Positions 43,959 through 52,212 of a stretch of 64,000 nucleotides of DNA are shown in pieces; positions within the stretch are counted from its first letter, which is position 1; each line of letters starts with the position of its first letter. The translations under genes and the position numbers were made by a program. The stretch covers positions 62,001 to 126,000 of the forward strand of contig NZ_CACRYJ010000017.1 of assembly GCF_902703175.1 (NCBI RefSeq), written 5' to 3'. A model generated the notes under the pieces. The model was not told the DNA's origin. It did no database searches and saw only the letters and a list, made by a program, of their open reading frames with translations. The stretch is from Occultella aeris (lineage in GTDB: Bacteria > Actinomycetota > Actinomycetes > Actinomycetales > Beutenbergiaceae).

Positions 43959-45859
43959 CGGGCGGCGACGATCGCGCGCCAGGTGCCGGGAGTGCCGGCC
44001 GCCACGCACACCCATCCGAACGGTGCACCCGCTGACGGCCGACTGCGGTACACCTGGTCGCCGGCGCGCCAGGTCCCCGTACTCGGCTGCGCCTCGGCGT
44101 AGCTGATCGCGGGCCCCAAGGCAGCATCGGGACCTGCGAACGAGTTGGCCACGAGCGTCGGCAGTCGGGTGCCGTCCGATGTGACCAGGTCGTTCGTCGC
44201 CGCGTCGTCGGTCACGTTCGCGAGCACGGTGGTCTCCGCACGAACATCGATCGATGCGGTGGCGGCACCGCTGATCACGTTCGTCGAGAGGACCGCCCGT
44301 GGGCTGAACTGGAGCACACCCACGTCGCCGCCCGTGACGGCGTTGCCGGTGAAGAGCAGTGCCACCTGCTGCCCCGTCTCGACGTTCGGTGTGGCGGCAC
44401 CGCCGGTGGCGAGCCGGTTCCCGTGGATCCGGAAGTGCTTGCCTCCCGGCGCTGCCGTGGTCAGCCAGATCGTCCGGCCGGCCGCCTCGATCGTGTTGTC
44501 GGCGATGACGACGTCGTGCAGCGTGTCCTGGAAGTGCGCGGGTCGCTCGGTGGCCGGCGTCCGGATCCCCCAGTTGACCCCCTTGAACACATTGTCCCGA
44601 AGGATCAGACCACGGACCTCGTCGACATCGAGCCGCAGACCGCCGCCGACTGCTCCACCGTGGAATCCATCGACGGTGTTGCCGATGATGCGAGTGTCCC
44701 GGGTTCCTGCGACATAGAAGGCAGCCTCGAGGTCATTGCCAGCACCCGGGGTCGCGCAGGCGGTGATCGTGTTGTAGGCGATCACGTTGCCGACGTTGAA
44801 GTACGGCCCGAACGTGTACAGCGCTCCGTGGTCGGTGATCGGGAAGAACAGGATGTTGGGGTCCGGGACGTTCTCCTCGGGCTGGCGGATGCCGTCGATC
44901 CGGTTGAAGGCCGCGACGCTGTAGCTGGTGCCCTTGTCGAAGTCGATCGCGGTGGAGTACTGCCCCACGAAGGTACAACCGATGGCCTGGTTGAAGCGAT
45001 TGGTCCGTCCGGCGAACTCGATGCCCTCCCTGAGGAAATAGCCGTCGAAGTGGCAGTTCTCGAAGACGATGTCGTCGTTGTAGTGCTCGTACGCCTCCAG
45101 CGGGATGTCGGCCTGCCAGTCGGATCGGACCCGGATCCCGAACTGCACCTGGGCCGCGCCCTGCTGGAGGAACCGGCAGTTACCTACGTACACGCGGTAG
45201 TTCCCGCCGACCCCGCCGCCCGCCGGGCTCGGGGCGTTCTCCTCGTTGGCGAACACGGCGAGGATCGGACCGGTCGGTCGGGACACCTCCTTGCGCAGCC
45301 CGGCGTCACGGAAGGTCACATTCGTGATGGCGATGTCCTCGGTCGTGTTGAGGAGCATCGAGTACTGCACGTAGTGCGCGAGCTCCCGCTGCGAGCTGTT
45401 CTGGTCGACGCACAGGTCACGCACCTGCACCCTGACCGCACCGACGATGTTCAGGATGCCCTTCTGCCGGTCAGCCGTGGTCCAACCGCTGGTGAGGGTG
45501 GCTCGAATCACCGACGCATCACCGTCACCTGCCAGGACCATGTCCGACGTCAGGTAGACCGGCCCCGAGATCATGTACACGCCGGCGGGCACGTGCATCC
45601 GGCCGCCACCGGCGGCTGCCACGGCCGCGACGGTGTCCCGGAATGCCTGGGTGTCATCGGTGCTGCCGTCCCCGAGAGCGCCGAAGTCCCGCACGTCGAA
45701 CGAGGACGTCGTGGCGGGGGCGGCCTCCGGCTCGGCCCGGGCCGGGCCGGCGAACGCCAAGGGGATAGCGGCGCCGGCCACGCCGAGTGCACCGAGCAGG
45801 CCCCTCCGGGCAAGCAGGTCGGCAGGCCTGGCTGGTTCGGTCGTGGCTGTCGTCCTCAT
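43955..45859 (-). CDS. secreted right-handed beta-helix protein (pectate lyase-like)
   Basis: 634 residues. A twin-arginine-type signal (LLARRGLLGALGVAGAAIPLAFAGPARA) indicates export. FDVRDFGALGDGSTDDTQAFRDTVAA is the standard entry of the pectate-lyase_3 superfamily, and many NxIxxN-type coils follow (NTTEDIAITNVTF, IIGNTVDGFHGGA, VVIADNTIEAAGR). The C-terminal ~50 residues (GTWRAGDQVYRSRPSAGAPFGWVCV) form a small module often ending such proteins. Likely polysaccharide lyase or hydrolase acting outside the cell for this operon; exact activity unknown. Confidence 0.82.
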   Translation of the reverse strand: MRTTATTEPARPADLLARRGLLGALGVAGAAIPLAFAGPARAEPEAAPATTSSFDVRDFGALGDGSTDDTQAFRDTVAAVAAAGGGRMHVPAGVYMISGPVYLTSDMVLAGDGDASVIRATLTSGWTTADRQKGILNIVGAVRVQVRDLCVDQNSSQRELAHYVQYSMLLNTTEDIAITNVTFRDAGLRKEVSRPTGPILAVFANEENAPSPAGGGVGGNYRVYVGNCRFLQQGAAQVQFGIRVRSDWQADIPLEAYEHYNDDIVFENCHFDGYFLREGIEFAGRTNRFNQAIGCTFVGQYSTAIDFDKGTSYSVAAFNRIDGIRQPEENVPDPNILFFPITDHGALYTFGPYFNVGNVIAYNTITACATPGAGNDLEAAFYVAGTRDTRIIGNTVDGFHGGAVGGGLRLDVDEVRGLILRDNVFKGVNWGIRTPATERPAHFQDTLHDVVIADNTIEAAGRTIWLTTAAPGGKHFRIHGNRLATGGAATPNVETGQQVALLFTGNAVTGGDVGVLQFSPRAVLSTNVISGAATASIDVRAETTVLANVTDDAATNDLVTSDGTRLPTLVANSFAGPDAALGPAISYAEAQPSTGTWRAGDQVYRSRPSAGAPFGWVCVAAGTPGTWRAIVAAR

Positions 45860-45940
45860 GTGACTCTCCTTCGAGTGATGTGCAGGATGCGGGCGTGCGA
45901 GTGAATGGCTGGGTGGGTGGGTGGCGCCGAGTGCGAGGGG

Positions 45941-46849
45941 TCAACGCTGGATGTAGCCGAGTCCGTCGATGATCCGGCGCTGGAAGATCAGGAACAGGAC
46001 CACCACCGGGATGCTGGACATGACCAGCGCGGCGAGCAGGAACTTGAGTTCGACGTCCTCCCCGATCCGGGCCAGCATCACCGACACCGGCTGCAGCCGG
46101 GGGTCGGGAAGGACGAGCATCGGCCACAGGAATGACTTCCAGGACGCCATCAGGGCCAGGATCCCGACGACGGACAGGATCGGCTTCGACATCGGTAGCA
46201 CGATCAGCCGCAGCGTCTGCATGCGGGTGGCCCCGTCGATCCGGCTCGCGTCGAGCAGTTCCCGCGGGATCTGGTCGAAGAACCGCTTGAGCAGGAACAC
46301 GTTGAACGCGCTGGCCGCGGCGGGCAGCCAGATCGCGAGCGGGTTGTTGATCAGGCCGAGGTCACGGATGGTCACGAACAGTGGGACGAAGATGATCGTG
46401 GCCGGGATGAACAGGGTCGCGATGATGGCGCCGAACACCACGCCGCCGCCGCGGGGCCGTAGGACGGACAGGGAGTAGGCAGCCGTCGAGGCGACGACCA
46501 GTTCGGTCAGCACCGTGCCGCCCGCGATCACCAAGGTGTTCAGGATGTAGCGGGGCAGTTCGAGAACGGTCCACGCGGTGACGTAGTTGTCTAGATGCCA
46601 GACCGCGGGCAGCCACGTCGGTGGTGTCTGCAGCAATTCCTGCGTGTCCTTGAACGAACTCGTCAGCATCCAGTAGATGGGCCCGATCGCGATCAGTCCG
46701 AGCACGGCGGCGAGACCGAGCCAGACGAGCGCCCCGCCGAGACGTCCACGTGGCCGTCGGTAGGCCAGCGGCGAAACGATGCCACGTTCCAACGGCCTCG
46801 GTCGACGAGGCGACTGGGGACGCCGGGGCCGGATCTGGTCAGTTGTCAT
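45941..46849 (-). CDS. sugar ABC transporter permease, MalG type
   Basis: 302 residues from ATG 46849, overlapping the end of the MalF-type gene by 11 bases. Spans start at ALVWLGLAAVLGLIAIGPIYWML; the EAA loop is QIPRELLDASRIDGATRMQTLRLIVLPM; the C-terminus QRRIIDGLGYIQR is typical. Confidence 0.92.
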   Translation of the reverse strand: MTTDQIRPRRPQSPRRPRPLERGIVSPLAYRRPRGRLGGALVWLGLAAVLGLIAIGPIYWMLTSSFKDTQELLQTPPTWLPAVWHLDNYVTAWTVLELPRYILNTLVIAGGTVLTELVVASTAAYSLSVLRPRGGGVVFGAIIATLFIPATIIFVPLFVTIRDLGLINNPLAIWLPAAASAFNVFLLKRFFDQIPRELLDASRIDGATRMQTLRLIVLPMSKPILSVVGILALMASWKSFLWPMLVLPDPRLQPVSVMLARIGEDVELKFLLAALVMSSIPVVVLFLIFQRRIIDGLGYIQR

Positions 46850-47807
46850 TGCCCGACCACCTCCGGGTAGCCCACAGATACAGCCCGGTGGCGACGGCAA
46901 GTACGAGGCCGAGGACCACACTCGCCGCGGCAGCAGCGCCATAGTCGTTGTAGCGGAACGCATAGTCGTAGATCTGCAGCGCGATCGTGGTCGTGGCACC
47001 GTTCGGCCCGCCTCCGGTGAGGACGTACGGCTCGGTGAAGACCTGCATGTTGCCGATCAGGTGCAACAACAGTGTGACCAGCAGGATGTACCGCATCTGC
47101 GGCAGCGTGATATGCACGATCTTGCGCACGAATCCGGCGCCGTCGAGCTCCGCGGCCTCATACAGGCCGGGCGCGATCCCGCGCAGAGCCGCACAGTAGA
47201 TCAGCATCGCCGAGCCGAACGAGGCCCAGGTGTCGACGAGCACCAACGACGGGATGGCGGTCGCCGGGTCGTAGATCCAGCGGAGCCCTTCGCCACCGAA
47301 CGCCCGAAGGATCGTGTTCGCCAGGCCGACGTCGGGATCGAAGAACCACTTCCAGAGCAGCAACGAGACCACCGGCGGCAGCACCACCGGGAGGTAGGCG
47401 ATCGCCCGGAACACATGTCCGCCCCGCCGCACCTCGTTGATCACGCCGGCGAGGATCAGCGGGACCACGAACCCGACCACCAGGCTCAGCGCCGTGAACA
47501 CGGCGGTGTTGCGCCAGGCCACGAGGAACAACGAGTCCCGGAGGAGCGCGGCGTAGTTCTCCACGCCGACCCAGACCGACTCGGTGGCGAAGTTGACGCT
47601 CTGGAACGAGAGGACGATGCCACGCCCGATCGGGAACCAGGAGAACACCCCGAACGCCACCAGTGCCGGCGCCAGGAACACGTAGCCGAGCCCGGTGCTA
47701 CGAGTGAGGCTGAGGCGACGACGCCGCTCTGGGGGCGCCGCCTGACCGGCGCCGCCCGCAAAGGGGGCCCGGTCAGGCCGTGGCCGCCGCTCGTCCAACA
47801 CCGCCAT
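46839..47807 (-). CDS. sugar ABC transporter permease, MalF type
   Basis: 322 residues from ATG 47807, sharing one base with the stop of the binding-protein gene (TGATG). First span GYVFLAPALVAFGVFSWFPI; EAA loop GIAPGLYEAAELDGAGFVRKIVHITLPQ. The short overlaps along this operon indicate coupled translation. Confidence 0.93.
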   Translation of the reverse strand: MAVLDERRPRPDRAPFAGGAGQAAPPERRRRLSLTRSTGLGYVFLAPALVAFGVFSWFPIGRGIVLSFQSVNFATESVWVGVENYAALLRDSLFLVAWRNTAVFTALSLVVGFVVPLILAGVINEVRRGGHVFRAIAYLPVVLPPVVSLLLWKWFFDPDVGLANTILRAFGGEGLRWIYDPATAIPSLVLVDTWASFGSAMLIYCAALRGIAPGLYEAAELDGAGFVRKIVHITLPQMRYILLVTLLLHLIGNMQVFTEPYVLTGGGPNGATTTIALQIYDYAFRYNDYGAAAAASVVLGLVLAVATGLYLWATRRWSGNDN

Positions 47808-49234
47808 CAGCGGGACGCTGCCTGCTCGGCCTCGCCCGCGCCGTCGGCCAGCATTGCCTCGACGTCCACGTCCTGCTCGGTGACCGCCTGCTGGACCATC
47901 CGGTTGAGCACCGACTTGATCTGCGCGTTCGGCTCCGGGACCAGCCGCAGTTCGTCGATGCGTTCGATGTAGTCCGCGTAGTTCTCCAGTGGGGCGTTGA
48001 CGAACGGCGCGATCGCCTCGTTGTAACGCTCGTAGAGGTCGCCGGTGAAGATCGGCAACTCGGGGATGCCCACCAGATTGGCGGGGTCGCCACGGAGTGC
48101 CTCGGCCTCGGCGGCGGCCACCTCGGGATCGAGGTACTTGCGCAGGTACTCGAACCAGATCCACTGGCTCGCCGCAGTGAGCTGTTCTGGTGACGCAGCC
48201 GGGTTGAACAGCGCCATGGAGCCACCTAGCTGGGTGGCGTCGCCGCCTGCCTGCGGCATCGCCGCCAGGCCGATCGTGGACGGGTCCACGCCGAACTTCA
48301 GCGTCAGGCTGCGCACCTGATCGGGCGCGTGGACCCACAGGCCGAGACGTTCCGTCGCGATCAACTGCTTGACGTCATCGATGCCGAGAATGGTCTGACC
48401 CGGCCAGGCGTCGTCCTGCCATCGGACATCGTGCAGGAAACTCATCGCGCGACGACCCGCCTCGCTGTCGAACGTGATCGTCGTGCTCCCGTCCTCCTCC
48501 ACGACGAAGGTGTCATCGCCGAAGCTCGCGTTGATCGCGGCGTACATGCCGCCGCCCTCTGTGCCGTTCTTGGTGCCGACCGCGAAACCTGCCACTCCGT
48601 CACCGAGGGCGGTGATCGCCCTGGCGGCCTCGCGCACCTCGTCCCAGGTAGTCGGTGGCGCGTCGGGGTCCAGCCCCGCCGCCTCGAACAGGCTGCGGTT
48701 GTAGATCAGCCCGAGCGAGTGGGACCGCACCGGGATGCCGTACAGCTCACCGTCGACGCTGACCGGCTCCAACACTCGCTCGTTGAGCAGGTCCGAACCC
48801 TCCAGGTCGGCCAGGAAGTCAGTGATCGGAACCACCTGGCCGTGCCGGATCAGGGTCGGTGCCTCCGTGACCGGCACCTGGAAGACGGTCTCGAGCTGAC
48901 CGCCGGCAAGCCGTGCCGGGAACGTGTCGGGTTGCCAGCCCGTTGCGCGCGGGTCGACGGTGATGTGCGGGTACAACTCTTCGAAGGCAGCGACATCCTC
49001 GAGGAACTGGGCGTTCGCCTCCGGAAAGGTCTGCTTGTCCGGCATACCCGAGACCGAGATCGTGACCGCGGCCGGGGTGGCACCGGTGCTCGTCCCGCTC
49101 CCGGTGCCGCTCGGGCTCGGCGAGCCGCCGGACTGGCTACAGGCGGCGAGTGCCGCGGCACCCGCGAGGCTGGCTGCGCCCACCAGCATTGTCCGTCTGG
49201 TCGGCGTTGCCTGAGTAAGGGTGTGCATGGTCAT
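47807..49234 (-). CDS. sugar ABC transporter substrate-binding lipoprotein
   Basis: 475 residues from ATG 49234, selected for GGAGGACCC directly upstream. The signal TRRTMLVGAASLAGAAALAACSQ combines twin arginines with lipobox LAAC, so Tat export of a lipoprotein is plausible. The mature part is a group-1 solute-binding protein (LEDVAAFEELYPHITVDPRATGWQ; GIPVRSHSLGLIYNRSLFEAAGLDP). First gene of the third sugar operon. Confidence 0.92.
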   Translation of the reverse strand: MTMHTLTQATPTRRTMLVGAASLAGAAALAACSQSGGSPSPSGTGSGTSTGATPAAVTISVSGMPDKQTFPEANAQFLEDVAAFEELYPHITVDPRATGWQPDTFPARLAGGQLETVFQVPVTEAPTLIRHGQVVPITDFLADLEGSDLLNERVLEPVSVDGELYGIPVRSHSLGLIYNRSLFEAAGLDPDAPPTTWDEVREAARAITALGDGVAGFAVGTKNGTEGGGMYAAINASFGDDTFVVEEDGSTTITFDSEAGRRAMSFLHDVRWQDDAWPGQTILGIDDVKQLIATERLGLWVHAPDQVRSLTLKFGVDPSTIGLAAMPQAGGDATQLGGSMALFNPAASPEQLTAASQWIWFEYLRKYLDPEVAAAEAEALRGDPANLVGIPELPIFTGDLYERYNEAIAPFVNAPLENYADYIERIDELRLVPEPNAQIKSVLNRMVQQAVTEQDVDVEAMLADGAGEAEQAASR

Positions 49235-49536
49235 GGGTCCTCCACGATGAGAGTGAGCGGAATCGTCTGGTGGGCGCGGCGGGGGCCGCCCCGAACGGCG
49301 CGTTCCGAAGCCCGTGAACGTCCGTTGGTCCCGGTCCGGCACGGCCTGTGAGGGGCTATCACGAGCTTGCTAGCACCGGTACGGGACGGGTCAGCGTCGT
49401 GAGCGTCAGGGCGTCTTCGTGGCCGGTGGTGTTAATATGCCTAGGTCTCGGCGTAATGTCAAGAGCGCGGGACGGCCGGGCTGGACGGATGACTCGATGT
49501 GGCACCATTCGCTGCAACCACGGATCGGAGTAGGGG
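49235..49536. promoter_or_regulatory. divergent promoter region of third sugar locus
   Basis: 302 bases between the binding-protein and ROK genes with no gene. An AT-rich island at about 49429-49455 (TTAATATGCC ... GGCGTAATG), rare in this GC-rich context and weakly symmetric, is the best candidate for a ROK operator and the promoter core. Confidence 0.4.
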
Positions 49537-50685
49537 ATGACCAAGGGCACCGGGGCCGGAGGGGCCGACCCTTCAATGCTCAGGCGACTGAACGCCGAGC
49601 TCACGCTTCGGACGATCCGCGAGCAAGGGGAGCCCACTCGCACCGAACTGCGCACACTCACCGGGCTCGCGCGGACAACGCTCGACGAGTCGATCAAAGA
49701 GCTCAACGCACGAGGCCTCATTGAGCAGGTCGAACCGCTCCCTTCCACCACGGCCGGCCGGCCGGCCTCGCGGTTCCGGTTCCGACAGGGCGCCGGCCAC
49801 GTCGTGGGGATCGGCTTCGACGGCGCCCGACTGGTCACCGCGCTCGGGGACCTGCGCGGCACCGTGCTCGCCACCGACACCCAGGAGGTGGAGCTCGACG
49901 ACGCCGCACCCGACCTGGTCACGCGGGTCCGCGACGCGGTGGAGGCTTGCCTCACCACGGCCGGGGTGCCCCGCAGTTCACTGCGGGCCACCAGCATCGG
50001 CGTGCCGGGGGTGGTATCCACCGACGGCCGGATCACGAGGAGTTGGGCCGTTCCCTCCTGGCACGACCTGGACCTGCGTACCGAGGCGGAGTCCGTCCTG
50101 CAGTGCCCGGTGTTCGTGGAGAATCACGCGCGACTGGCGGCCCTCGGCGAGCATTGGCAGGGCGTGGCACAGCCATGCCAGGACGTGGTCTTCCTCCTGA
50201 CCGGCCTGCGACTCGGCGTCGGAGTCATCGTCGGCGGCAAGCTGCTACGTGGACGCAACGGAGCCGCCGGCGAGTTCGGCACCATTCGCGACCTGCACTG
50301 GGGCAAGCCCGAGGACTACCTGACCGAACTCGTCGAACTGGCCGGTGACAAGCGTCCCGGGCATGCTGCGGAGCAGGTCTTCGATGCGGCAGCGCATGGC
50401 GATCAGGCCGCATCCAAGTTCACCACGCGATTCGTCCGCGACCTGGCCCGAGGGGTGCGGGTCATCCAGCATGCACTCGATCCCGAGATGATCGTCCTCG
50501 GGGGGCACCTGGCGCGTTCGGGTGACTATCTTCTGAACAGGCTTCGCGAAGAGGTCAACGCCGACGTGCTGTTCCCGGCCACGATCGAGTTGACCCGGCT
50601 CGGCGACGACGCGATCACGGTCGGCGCTATCCGCCGGACCCTGGACTATATCGACACCCTGCTGCTCGACCAGCGCTGGACCTGA
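49537..50685 (+). CDS. ROK-family transcriptional regulator
   Basis: 382 residues. N-terminal winged helix (MLRRLNAELTLRTIREQGEPTRTELRTLTGLARTTLDESIKELNARGLI) fused to a ROK sugar-kinase-like domain (VVGIGFDGARLVTALGDL, TSIGVPGVVSTDGRI, NGAAGEFGTI). The usual zinc-binding CxCGxxGCxE signature is absent. Divergent from the third sugar operon, which it most likely represses. Confidence 0.9.
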   Translation: MTKGTGAGGADPSMLRRLNAELTLRTIREQGEPTRTELRTLTGLARTTLDESIKELNARGLIEQVEPLPSTTAGRPASRFRFRQGAGHVVGIGFDGARLVTALGDLRGTVLATDTQEVELDDAAPDLVTRVRDAVEACLTTAGVPRSSLRATSIGVPGVVSTDGRITRSWAVPSWHDLDLRTEAESVLQCPVFVENHARLAALGEHWQGVAQPCQDVVFLLTGLRLGVGVIVGGKLLRGRNGAAGEFGTIRDLHWGKPEDYLTELVELAGDKRPGHAAEQVFDAAAHGDQAASKFTTRFVRDLARGVRVIQHALDPEMIVLGGHLARSGDYLLNRLREEVNADVLFPATIELTRLGDDAITVGAIRRTLDYIDTLLLDQRWT

Positions 50686-50963
50686 ACGCGCCGTCGCCGA
50701 GTCTGCGGCACAGACCACAGGTGGGCCGATTCGCACCGGGTCGCTCGGGTCTGGAGCGAGTCGAGCAGCGTGGGCGGCAGGATCGCGCTTGCGCCAACCA
50801 CCTCGATTCCGACTAGCCTGCCGTCGACGTCCCGGTCGAGGTTGACCATCCGGGCCAGCCGCGCGTCCCCGATGACGACCGTCCGAGCCACCGCCCCTTA
50901 AGCGATCTCTCCGGCCAAGTAGATGTGGGCGGCGTCCACCTCGAGGTCCAGGCTTGTCAACAT
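50646..50963 (-). pseudogene. DUF2283 protein gene with an internal stop codon
   Basis: From ATG 50963 the frame gives LTSLDLEVDAAHIYLAGEIA, then TAA at 50898-50900, then continues in the same frame with GAVARTVVIGDARLARMVNLDRDVDGRLVGIEVVGAS. This matches a DUF2283 domain (D-AAYIYL ... ARTV ... DRDGRLVGIEVL) apart from the one nonsense codon. The tail runs 40 bases into the ROK gene end. Confidence 0.7.
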
Positions 50964-51035
50964 CGGAACGTCGCGTTCGATCATTGCCCATGATCGGGCA
51001 CGTGCCGACGTGACCGTCGGCTTTCGATTACAACC

Positions 51036-51323
51036 TCAGTCGTCGTCCGGCGAGAGCGTCACATAGCCCGTCGTCCACTGGTCTTCATCGAGTAGGTACG
51101 TATCTACCATGAAGCAATCCGGCTCGTCACGGAATCCCTCCCGCTGGCGAGCCCGGTCCATCGCGGCGAAGACCGCCAACTCCGTGCTGTAGACGCCGAC
51201 GATCTTCGCGTCGTCGAGGTCGTCGTCGTACGCCACGGCGCCGTCGAGTACCTCATAGTCACGGTGCACAGCCTCACCTGGCTCGCCGCCGTGATGAATG
51301 TGCTGCAGCAGAAAGACCTCCAT
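51036..51323 (-). CDS. small conserved hypothetical protein
   Basis: 95 residues from ATG 51323 (MEVFLLQHIHHGGE...DAKIVGVYSTELAVFAAMDRARQREGFRDEPDCFMVDTYLLDEDQW). The start MxVFLLxH and the two-part alpha/beta pattern recur in short actinobacterial proteins (DUF7336-like, from memory). Acidic and soluble. No function can be given; it stands alone. Confidence 0.65.
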   Translation of the reverse strand: MEVFLLQHIHHGGEPGEAVHRDYEVLDGAVAYDDDLDDAKIVGVYSTELAVFAAMDRARQREGFRDEPDCFMVDTYLLDEDQWTTGYVTLSPDDD

Positions 51324-51486
51324 GGCGTCATGCTCGCAGGGCCGCCTCGGCGCGTCAGCCTGATTTTGCTCGGTCTCGAAGTCCCTGCACCTCAGCCCGT
51401 TCCAACCGCCAAGGGTTGACGATCGACACACCCACAACGGCGAGGCCGGCGGGCTGACTCACGGTCGGCTCGTCGCCCAGGCCCGC

Positions 51487-52083
51487 TCAGTCGCGGGGGC
51501 GCTCGTAACTGAGGAACATCCCCCCGCTCTCCAACACGGTGTGGCCGGCCATCGTCCACGTGCGCGGATCGAACGCCGCCTTCTGCGAGAACAGCGGGAT
51601 CCCGGTGCCGATGGTCAGCGGCGCGACCTTGAGCGTCAGGGCGTCGATCTCGGCGTACAGCGATCCGGCCAGTTCGGCTCCACCCAGCAGCCAGATGTCC
51701 TTCCCGGGCTGCTGCTTCAGTTCACGCACCGTGGCCACCGGGTCGTCCGCGACCAGCTCGACGTCCGAGGCGGGAACCTCGGTCAGGGTCCGGGAGAACA
51801 CCAGGTGCCGCAGGTGCGGGAAGGCGTCCGGGATCCCGGCCGCGAGCCCGATCTCGTAGCTGCGCCGCCCCTCGAGCACGGTGTCGAAGCGCGTACCTTC
51901 CGCCGTGACAGACAGTGCCTCCCGGGCCTGCACGGGCAACGCCTCCGGGTACTGCGCCACGAAGTGCTCCAGGTAGTCCGGGGCGATGGGCCAGAAGCCG
52001 TTCGGGCCGGTCGGGTCGGCGCCGTCCGGGCCCGCGATGAAGCCGTCGAGGGTGACGGCGATGAAGTAGTGGAGTCTGCGCAT
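51487..52083 (-). CDS. dihydrofolate reductase-family (RibD C-terminal domain) protein
   Basis: 198 residues. FIAVTLDGFIAGPDGADPTGPNGFWP, VLEGRRSYEIGLAAGIPDAFPHLRHLVFS and GKDIWLLGGAELAGSLYAEIDALTL are characteristic. Divergent from hutH across 129 bases. Substrate unknown. Confidence 0.9.
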   Translation of the reverse strand: MRRLHYFIAVTLDGFIAGPDGADPTGPNGFWPIAPDYLEHFVAQYPEALPVQAREALSVTAEGTRFDTVLEGRRSYEIGLAAGIPDAFPHLRHLVFSRTLTEVPASDVELVADDPVATVRELKQQPGKDIWLLGGAELAGSLYAEIDALTLKVAPLTIGTGIPLFSQKAAFDPRTWTMAGHTVLESGGMFLSYERPRD

Positions 52084-52131
52084 GTTGACCTTTCGGGGTC
52101 GACCACCCGGGGGACCCTCCCCAAGGTTCAG

Positions 52132-52165
52132 CCATCGATGGTATGCGCGTCTGTCATCCCAGACG
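52132..52165. promoter_or_regulatory. palindromes between the reductase gene and hutH
   Basis: CCATCGATGG (52132-52141, perfect) and CGTCTG-TCATCC-CAGACG (52148-52165) lie 50-80 bases upstream of hutH. Either could be the operator of a hut regulator; no direct evidence. Confidence 0.4.
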
Positions 52166-52212
52166 ACATGCGCCGCGCAGGACTGGGTTTGTGAACGCCC
52201 GCGCAGTGGGAT

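Noticed and set aside
50245-50991. Minus-strand ORF of 248 codons opposite the ROK gene
   Set aside because: Low-complexity shadow; the real minus-strand signal here is the broken DUF2283 frame.
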